From a virus, in the IMG/VR virus record IMGVR_UViG_3300006916_000046, positions 25,135-89,134 of that record: DNA of 64,000 nt; one strand, 5' to 3'. The notes below the pieces were generated by a model. That model was not told the DNA's origin, did no database searches, and was given only the letters and a program-made list of their open reading frames with translations. This document shows positions 56,937-64,000 of the stretch, piece after piece. A program made the translations under genes and the position numbers. How positions within the stretch are numbered: the first letter of the stretch is position 1; each line of letters begins with the position of its first letter.

Positions 56937-58487
56937 ATGGCTGCAATTGTAACAGACAAGATTAGAATATTAAATGCGAAAAATTTTGTAGCAGGTATTT
57001 TGACTACTACAAATTCATACTATACTTTTGTGGGATTACCAAATCCCACATCTATTCAAAGTGACTGGAATGAAGACCCTCCATCTCCTGTAGATAATTT
57101 TGATAATGAGTCTGATATTTGGGATACGGCAATAGCACTTAAAAAGATAACAACGAATGATGTCAGACAAGTTGTCAATAAAAATACTTGGGAATCTGGA
57201 ACGACTTACGATTACTATCGTCCAGATTATAGTGCTTCAAACCCACCAAAAAATTCAAATGGAACATCTTTATACACAGCAAATTATTACGTAATTAATA
57301 GTGATAATCGTGTTTATATTTGTCTTCAGAATGGAACTGCACCAGAAACTCCTGATGGAAAACCATCACTAGATGAACCACAATTTGTGGATTTAGAACC
57401 TAGATCCGCAGGCACTAGTGGAGATGGTTATATATGGAAATATCTTTATACTATAAAACCATCAGAATTAATTAAGTTTGATTCTACAAGTTATATGCCA
57501 GTCCCATTAAACTGGCAAACTGATAGTGAGCATGATGCAGTGAGAAATAATGCTGTTGATGGGAGTATTAAAGTTGTCGTAATTCAAAATAGAGGTGTAG
57601 GAGTAGGCACTGCAAATAGAACTTATCGTAGAGTTCCAATTAAGGGAGATGGTTCAGGTGCTGAATGTACTGTTACTGTAAATAATGATCAAGAAATAGA
57701 AAGTGTAACTATTTCTAATCAAGGTTCTGGATATACTTTTGGAAATGTTGATTTAAAGTCTGGAGGAGTTCCTGATGCTTCAACAATACCAGTTTTAGAT
57801 GTAGTAGCAACTCCTGCTGGAGGTCATGGTTATGATATCTACAATGAGCTTGGTGCATCTAATGTGCTTTTATACACTAGAATAGAAAATGATTTGGAAA
57901 ATCCAGATTTCATTACAGGAAATGAAATATCTAGAATAGGTGTTGTTGAAAATCCACTTTCATTTGGTTCAAATCAACTATTGAATTCAGATAAGGCAAG
58001 TGCCGTTTATGCAATTCGTTTAACTGGTATTGGTTATAGTTCGGCAGTTTTTACTGCAGATTCTACTATAACTCAAACTGTTGGAACCGGAGTTACTGCT
58101 GCTGGAAAAGTTATTAATTACGATAAAGAAACTGGGGTGCTAAAGTATTGGCAGGATAGAACATTAGCTGGGTTTAACACGGTTGGAACTTCCCAAACTA
58201 ATCCACAATATGGATATAACCTAACAAGATTCACGGCATCTCCAACTTCTGGAGGAAGTTTTTTGATTAATGGTGGAAGTGTAACTTTATCAATTAGTAC
58301 CTCTTTTAGTGGTTTCTCGACCACAATAAATAATAGAACATATTTCCTTGGGCAATCTTTCGAAAATGGATTATCAAATCCAGAAGTAAAAAAACATTCT
58401 GGAAATATTATCTACATCGATAACAGACCCGCTATAACAAGATCTTCAAATCAAAAAGAAGATGTCAAGATTATTTTGCAATTCTAA
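56937..58487 (+). CDS. 8: gp8-like baseplate wedge protein
   Basis: 516 aa (T4 gp8 is 334). IRILNAKNFVAGILTTTNSY, WDTAIALKKITTNDVRQVV and the C-terminal HSGNIIYIDNRPAITRSSNQ correspond to T4 gp8, whose end is very similar (HSGEMIYMENRPP). GDGYIWKYLYTIKP is the matching central block. The extra ~180 residues relative to T4 lie in the middle. It dimerises beneath gp7 in the wedge. Confidence 0.9.
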   Translation: MAAIVTDKIRILNAKNFVAGILTTTNSYYTFVGLPNPTSIQSDWNEDPPSPVDNFDNESDIWDTAIALKKITTNDVRQVVNKNTWESGTTYDYYRPDYSASNPPKNSNGTSLYTANYYVINSDNRVYICLQNGTAPETPDGKPSLDEPQFVDLEPRSAGTSGDGYIWKYLYTIKPSELIKFDSTSYMPVPLNWQTDSEHDAVRNNAVDGSIKVVVIQNRGVGVGTANRTYRRVPIKGDGSGAECTVTVNNDQEIESVTISNQGSGYTFGNVDLKSGGVPDASTIPVLDVVATPAGGHGYDIYNELGASNVLLYTRIENDLENPDFITGNEISRIGVVENPLSFGSNQLLNSDKASAVYAIRLTGIGYSSAVFTADSTITQTVGTGVTAAGKVINYDKETGVLKYWQDRTLAGFNTVGTSQTNPQYGYNLTRFTASPTSGGSFLINGGSVTLSISTSFSGFSTTINNRTYFLGQSFENGLSNPEVKKHSGNIIYIDNRPAITRSSNQKEDVKIILQF

Positions 58488-58502
58488 TATCCAATAACTC
58501 CC

Positions 58503-61500
58503 ATGGCTCAACAAACAAATTTAAATGTTTCTCCATATTTTGACGATTTTGATGCTGACAAGAATTATCATAAAATTCTGTTTAAACCGGGATATCCTGT
58601 TCAAGCCAGAGAGTTAACAGGTGTTCAATCCATAATACAAAATCAAATTGATAGATTTGGGCAACATGTGTTTAAAGATGGTGCCAAAGTTATTCCCGGA
58701 AATTGGTCTTACTACTCAAACTATCCTGGAATTAGAATAAACAATACTCATCTTGGTGTTCCAGTATCACTATATACTGATCAATTGGTTGGTAAAAGAA
58801 TTATTGGTCAAACTTCAGGAATTACAGCTATAGTTGATTATGTATTACCTCCAGAACTATCTAGTACTGGAGATACTGTTTTATATGTTCAATATGCATC
58901 ATCATCTGCAACCGATAAAGAAAGTGATACTTTTTTGGATGGAGAATTTTTAAATTTACAATCAGATGTTATCACGACAGAGTTAAATGATAATTTTATA
59001 CCTCAAGGAGAGTCATTTGCATCAACAATATCGTCAAACTCTAATATCACAGGTTCATCATTTTCAATAAATGATGGTGTTTATTTTATTAGAGGATATT
59101 TTGTAGATGTACAATCTGAAAGAATTTTGTTGGCAGAAAATAATGCTGATGTTGAAAGATTTAATGTAAGAATTGGATTTAGAATACTCGAAGAAATTGT
59201 AACTTCTGATTTTGATGAATCTTTAACAGACAATGCTAAAGGATTTAATAATTATGCAGCACCAGGAGCAGATAGATTTAAATTATCAGTGTCTCTTGCA
59301 TATAAATCATTAACCGATTCCAATGATGCAGATTTTGTAGAATTAGCTAGAGTTGAAAACGATACTCTTCAAGAGATACAAAAATATACTGAGTATGATC
59401 ATCTTGCTGACGAATTTGCTAGAAGAACATTTGAAGAATCTGGCGATTATTTTGTAAAAGATTTTGATATAAGTGTTTTAGAATCATTAAATAATGGTAA
59501 CAATGGTGGTATTTTTTATGATGGAGAAACAACATATTCTGGTGGAACGCCAAATCCGAGCACTGCAATATACAAAATTTCTCCTGGATGTGCTTATGTT
59601 AGAGGATACAGAATTGATAGAACTTCTCCAACATATTTGGATATTGCAAAACCAAGAACTACAAAAGAATTAACAGGTCAAAGTATAGAATATAATACTG
59701 GAGCAACTTTTAAACTGAATAGAGTTAAAGGTGCTCCCACGATTGGAATTGGAAATACTTATATTGTAAGTTTAAGAGATCAACGTATAGATCCAAGAGC
59801 TGCTGGTTTGGGAACAGATCCTGTTTTGCCGAATAAAGAAATTGGTATTGCTAGAGTATATGATTTTGCATTGGAAGGTGGTTCTTATGATACTACTGAT
59901 GGGGACATAAATCAATGGGATATTACATTATATGATATTCAAACGTTTACTGATATTAAATTAAATGAGCCAATAACTCTTAGTGTTCCTACCCATATTA
60001 AAGGAAAATATTCTGGAGCAACAGGATTTTTAAGAAGTCCTGTAAGTGCAGGAACAGCGATGACTGTATATGACACAAAGGGTGATTTTGTTTTAAATGA
60101 ACCATTCATATTTGATGGTGTAGAAAATAGTAGAATTGGTGTGGGTCTCACAATTCACAAACTATCTGATGCAAAATCGATTATTGGTGGAGCAGGTTTA
60201 TTAGGGGATGTTGGTTCTGGAGTTTCATTTACTGCAGATATTATGCTTTCCAGAATTGGTTATAATATTGGTCTTGGAACTATTACTTCTTCCAGCATCA
60301 GCAATAGCGTGACGAGCTATCATCTTTTCGGTACTTTAGATCCTGACGGAAATCCTGGAGTATCTACATTTATTGCCGAAAATATGAACGGACTTCTCAA
60401 TAATGTGGAAGTTAATGATATTATCAGGTATACCACAACGGGTTCAAATGGTGGTTCTGATGTGCCTGATGGTGGAAGAACCTGGTATAATAGAGTTGTC
60501 AAGATTGTAAGGACCGAAGAAGACACGGAAACTGCACCATCACCTGGATTAGCAGGTATGGGAAGTTTTGGAAGATATGGACAACACTTACTAGTAACTC
60601 CAATTCCGAATATTCCTGGTAGAGTAGAAGCTACTGGTCCAACTGTAAATAATATTGCCAGTGGTAGAAATCCGTACGGATTTGTAGGTCACTCTGGTAG
60701 AATACTTGGTGGAACTAATGCAACCTGGAATGTACAAGATGCAGTTATCTTAAAATCCCCCCTAATCAGTTCCACTAACAATACTTTATATACAAAAATA
60801 CCAAAAAATAATATTTCCGATGTAACTTTAGATGATGCACAACTGGTTATTAGAAAAACATTTGATGTAACAATTGCTGATAACCAGTTGTCATCTGCAT
60901 TGGTAGCAGGTGACAATGAAACATTTGAACCTTTTGATGAAGAAGATTATATTTTAATTCGCACTGATGGTGATGATGGGGGAACAGAGGTTCTTACGGA
61001 AGATAAATTTGAGATAACTTCAGGCGGAAAATCTTTACAAATAAGAAATTTAAGTGACACTGGTGGTGCAGCAAAATTAATAGCAACTCTTCGTAAAGTA
61101 AAACCAACTTCAAAAATAAAAATAAAGAACAAAATTAATACTATTGTAATTGATAAATCAAATGATGTTGGTTCTGGAGCAGGGTCAACTACTCTCAATG
61201 ATGGTTTAACATATGGAAATTATCCGTTTGGTACAAAAGTTCAAGATGAATCAATATCTTTAAATGTACCAGATGTTGTGGAAGTTCTGGGAATTTTTGA
61301 ATCAAAAGATACCTCAGCTCCATCGGCACCAAAATTAACATTGAATGCACTAACCGGTCCTTCTGGAACAACGGACGATTTAATAATTGGTGAAAAGGTA
61401 TTTGGTCAAACATCCAAAGCAGTTGCTATTGTTGCATCAAAATTATCATCAAATCAAATAGAATGTTTATTTAAAACAGATGTCAAATTTGAAATTGGAG

Positions 61501-64000
61501 AGGTTTTACGATTCCAAGAATCGTCTGTTCGTGCTCTTCCGTCAGCATTAGATGAAACAAGTAAAAATATATCATCACATTATCTTTATAATAGTGGACA
61601 AACTGGTTCGATCTATAATTATTCTTCCATAAAAAGAAAACCAGGTTTTGAAAAACCAAAGAAACAAATAAAAGTATATTTTTCAAATTTATATTTTAGT
61701 TCATCGGATGATGGCGATATTGTAACTGCAAGATCATATAGCACTGGAATAGATTATGCTAAAGATATTAGAACGGTTAATGGAATAAGAAACACTGATA
61801 TTATTGACATTAGACCAAGGGTTTCTACTTATGGTGTTGAAGTTGATAAGAGGTCTCCTCTAGAATTTTTTGGTAGAACTTTTAATCAAAGTGGAAATTC
61901 TGCTGCAAATATTTTAGCCTCAGATAAATCAATACTTATTGATTATACATTTTATCTTGGAAGAATTGATAGGATTTATCTTTCAAAAACGGGAGCTATT
62001 ACAGTTCAAAAAGGAGATCCATCAGAACATCCCAAAAAACCAGTTTCAATTGATGAAGCTTTAGAGTTAGGATTTATAAATCTTCCACCATATCTATATT
62101 CTTCTAGACAAGCAAAAGTTTCATTTTTAGAACATAAGAGATATAGAATGAAGGATATCTCTAAATTGGAAAATAGAATTAAAAATTTAGAATATTATAC
62201 TTCTTTATCATTACTGGAAACGAATACTGAAAATCTATTTGTACCAGATGATGAAGGATTGAATAAATTTAAATCTGGATTTTTTGTTGATAACTTCAAG
62301 ACAAATCTCAATCAAGAGGGCAGTATTCCTCTTAAAAATAGTATTGATATTGGAAATAGTGAATTGCGCCCAAGACATTATACAAATTCTGTAGATTTAG
62401 AAATAGGACCTGTTGATGGAGTTTCTCCTGATACTGATGCTAGATGGAGTATTCCCGAAGGTACTAATATTGCAAGAAGTGCAAATAATTTATTAACATT
62501 GTCTTATAATGAATTACTCTGGAAAACACAACCATTTGGTACAAGAGAAGAAAGTGTAACCCCATATTTGATAGATGTATGGTATGGTAGATTAACTCTA
62601 GACCCATCATCAGATACCTGGGTAGATACTGTAAGAATAGATGCAAAAGTAATTCAAGTTGAAGGAAATTATAATGATACGATTGCCATTCTTGGTGCAG
62701 ATCCACAAACTGGGTTAGGGCCAATAATTTGGGATGCTCCAGAGACTGTTTGGACTGGCACGAGGACCAATTCATTCTCTGTTCAAAGAACCGAAGTTGG
62801 TAATTTTTCAATTGATACAGACCTTGAAACTAATATTAACACATCGCAAGATGCACTTAGAGCAGGTCAAACAACTACGGTGAATGGAAGTGTTTCTAGT
62901 ACATTTGAGGTAGAACTATCAGGTACGGAAACAGTATTTGAAGATACTATTACAGAGACGTTCAATACAGGTACAGAAACAAGGAATGGTGTAAGGGCTC
63001 TTATTACTGAAAGATATGATCAAGAATCTCAAGGAGATAAAGTTGTAAGTAGAGAGTTAATCACTTTCATGAGGAGACGCAATATTACTTTTATTGGTTC
63101 TCAATTGAAACCACAGACTAAACTCTATGCGTATTTTGATGGCGTTAAAGTTGATAAGTATGTTACTCCAAAACTTTTACAAGTTGAAATGATTTCGGGG
63201 GTATTTCAAGTTGGAGAAACTGTTGCAACTGATATAGTTCCTGGTACATATACAAATCCTTATATAAAATTTAGACTTGCAAGACCTGATCATAAAGAAG
63301 GTCCTTTCAATGATCCATCTAGGACATATACTTCAAATCCATATACTACTGTTGTTTCTACATCAACTGAAAGTTATTACGACTTAGCAGCTAGATCTGA
63401 ACTTAATGCCATTCCATCTTCATACTCATCAACTTCAGATATATTAAATATTGACCTATTATCTTTATCAAGTCGTGGTAATGGATTCTTTGGTTATGCT
63501 TCAGTTGGAATGATATTGAAGGGTCAAACTAGTGGTGCCATTGCTCGTGTAACAGCTAAAGATTTAATAACTGATATTGCTTCTACAATATATGGAGATT
63601 TACGTATTCCAAATCCAAATTTTGCATCTAATTTGAAATTTGAAACTGGCAGTAAAGTTTTAACTTTAACTGATAATCCAAATTCTTTCAGCTCATTTAA
63701 TAAAACAAGTGCTCAAGCAGAATTTGTATCTTCTGGTACATTAGAAACGGTTCAAGAAGAAATTATCAGTACAAGAAATGCTCAAGTTCGATATCAAGAA
63801 CTTCAAACTTCACGCACAGTTGAGGAATTTGTAGGATCTGACGTTGTGACAGAAGTTGTAAGCACTACAAACTTTACAGATAATGGTTCAACTACTTCAA
63901 ATGACACTTTTAGTCTTCAGATACCTCCAGGTGCACAAGGTGCCACAGGTGCACAAGGTGCCACAGGTGCCACAGGTGCACAAGGTGCACGAGGTGGAAC
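58503..64000 (+). CDS. DUF4815-type structural protein (3' truncated)
   Basis: The frame is open from ATG 58503 to the right edge (over 1830 codons). MAQQTNLNVSPYFDDFDADK, then NYHKILFKPGYPVQARELTG, then VQSIIQNQIDRFGQHVFKDG is the start I associate with DUF4815 phage tail proteins. The following ~1700 residues are beta-rich. The visible end is a collagen-like GAT/GAQ Gly-X-Y tract (63931-64000). In T4 this place holds gp9/gp10, so it is probably a fibre-connecting or fibre protein. Confidence 0.8.
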   Translation, partial: MAQQTNLNVSPYFDDFDADKNYHKILFKPGYPVQARELTGVQSIIQNQIDRFGQHVFKDGAKVIPGNWSYYSNYPGIRINNTHLGVPVSLYTDQLVGKRIIGQTSGITAIVDYVLPPELSSTGDTVLYVQYASSSATDKESDTFLDGEFLNLQSDVITTELNDNFIPQGESFASTISSNSNITGSSFSINDGVYFIRGYFVDVQSERILLAENNADVERFNVRIGFRILEEIVTSDFDESLTDNAKGFNNYAAPGADRFKLSVSLAYKSLTDSNDADFVELARVENDTLQEIQKYTEYDHLADEFARRTFEESGDYFVKDFDISVLESLNNGNNGGIFYDGETTYSGGTPNPSTAIYKISPGCAYVRGYRIDRTSPTYLDIAKPRTTKELTGQSIEYNTGATFKLNRVKGAPTIGIGNTYIVSLRDQRIDPRAAGLGTDPVLPNKEIGIARVYDFALEGGSYDTTDGDINQWDITLYDIQTFTDIKLNEPITLSVPTHIKGKYSGATGFLRSPVSAGTAMTVYDTKGDFVLNEPFIFDGVENSRIGVGLTIHKLSDAKSIIGGAGLLGDVGSGVSFTADIMLSRIGYNIGLGTITSSSISNSVTSYHLFGTLDPDGNPGVSTFIAENMNGLLNNVEVNDIIRYTTTGSNGGSDVPDGGRTWYNRVVKIVRTEEDTETAPSPGLAGMGSFGRYGQHLLVTPIPNIPGRVEATGPTVNNIASGRNPYGFVGHSGRILGGTNATWNVQDAVILKSPLISSTNNTLYTKIPKNNISDVTLDDAQLVIRKTFDVTIADNQLSSALVAGDNETFEPFDEEDYILIRTDGDDGGTEVLTEDKFEITSGGKSLQIRNLSDTGGAAKLIATLRKVKPTSKIKIKNKINTIVIDKSNDVGSGAGSTTLNDGLTYGNYPFGTKVQDESISLNVPDVVEVLGIFESKDTSAPSAPKLTLNALTGPSGTTDDLIIGEKVFGQTSKAVAIVASKLSSNQIECLFKTDVKFEIGEVLRFQESSVRALPSALDETSKNISSHYLYNSGQTGSIYNYSSIKRKPGFEKPKKQIKVYFSNLYFSSSDDGDIVTARSYSTGIDYAKDIRTVNGIRNTDIIDIRPRVSTYGVEVDKRSPLEFFGRTFNQSGNSAANILASDKSILIDYTFYLGRIDRIYLSKTGAITVQKGDPSEHPKKPVSIDEALELGFINLPPYLYSSRQAKVSFLEHKRYRMKDISKLENRIKNLEYYTSLSLLETNTENLFVPDDEGLNKFKSGFFVDNFKTNLNQEGSIPLKNSIDIGNSELRPRHYTNSVDLEIGPVDGVSPDTDARWSIPEGTNIARSANNLLTLSYNELLWKTQPFGTREESVTPYLIDVWYGRLTLDPSSDTWVDTVRIDAKVIQVEGNYNDTIAILGADPQTGLGPIIWDAPETVWTGTRTNSFSVQRTEVGNFSIDTDLETNINTSQDALRAGQTTTVNGSVSSTFEVELSGTETVFEDTITETFNTGTETRNGVRALITERYDQESQGDKVVSRELITFMRRRNITFIGSQLKPQTKLYAYFDGVKVDKYVTPKLLQVEMISGVFQVGETVATDIVPGTYTNPYIKFRLARPDHKEGPFNDPSRTYTSNPYTTVVSTSTESYYDLAARSELNAIPSSYSSTSDILNIDLLSLSSRGNGFFGYASVGMILKGQTSGAIARVTAKDLITDIASTIYGDLRIPNPNFASNLKFETGSKVLTLTDNPNSFSSFNKTSAQAEFVSSGTLETVQEEIISTRNAQVRYQELQTSRTVEEFVGSDVVTEVVSTTNFTDNGSTTSNDTFSLQIPPGAQGATGAQGATGATGAQGARGG

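Overview
The window is a piece of a large, AT-rich T4-like cyanomyovirus genome (tailed phage of marine Synechococcus or Prochlorococcus). The baseplate wedge series gp25 - gp6 - giant gp7-position protein - gp8 lies in T4 order at 41.3-58.5 kb. The very large fibre-like proteins, the many tiny acidic ORFs, the T4-type late promoter octamers (TATAAATA-like) before virion genes, and the phage tRNA-Leu(UAA) carrying a cyanobacterial-style group I intron all fit that host range. Nearly every gene is on the + strand; the one convincing exception is a GIY-YIG homing endonuclease.

Layout. 1-3.2 kb: end of a structural gene, a beta-helical spike-like protein, a structural protein, and a fibre with 17-residue NNFFG repeats and an S74 chaperone end. 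3.2-4.5 kb: small early-type genes and four tRNAs (Ile-UAU, Met-CAU, Val-UAC, Leu-UAA; the last is interrupted by a 198-nt group I intron). 4.6-19.7 kb: three huge virion/fibre proteins (1941, 2034 and 1040 aa). The last two carry long arrays of the same 51-bp / 17-aa repeat seen in the first fibre. 19.8-21.6 kb: a sulfotransferase and a GT9-like glycosyltransferase, possibly surface- or fibre-modifying.

22-39 kb: a dense accessory region of about 50 small genes. It is punctuated by fourteen same-strand copies of a ~33-bp intergenic element (GGGCCC, then AAAGTGT, then a TAGTRTAAG-like end), each placed right after one gene and usually 25-50 bp before the next. The same region has canonical sigma-70 promoters (TTGAC-type, 16-17 bp, TATACT-type), several inside or between inverted repeats. 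Larger genes here encode a DUF262 (GmrSD-type) protein, a UvsW-like SF2 helicase, a ligase/nucleotidyltransferase-like protein, an apparent restriction endonuclease overlapping a DNA methyltransferase, a zinc-metallopeptidase-like protein and a GIY-YIG endonuclease. At 39.0-39.17 kb a consensus promoter and an intrinsic terminator bracket a gene-poor stretch that may be a small RNA.

39.2-64 kb: a glycosyltransferase, small conserved cyanophage proteins, then gp25, gp6, a 4429-aa wedge protein with YHYH-like and EF-hand/dockerin-like segments, gp8, and a DUF4815-type structural protein that runs off the right edge in a collagen-like tract.

The most interesting unexplained items are the 14-copy intergenic element, the intron-bearing phage tRNA-Leu, the candidate phage restriction-modification pair, the Cys-rich repeat arrays shared by three fibre genes, and the candidate small RNA. 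All function calls are from reading the sequence; no database search was run.
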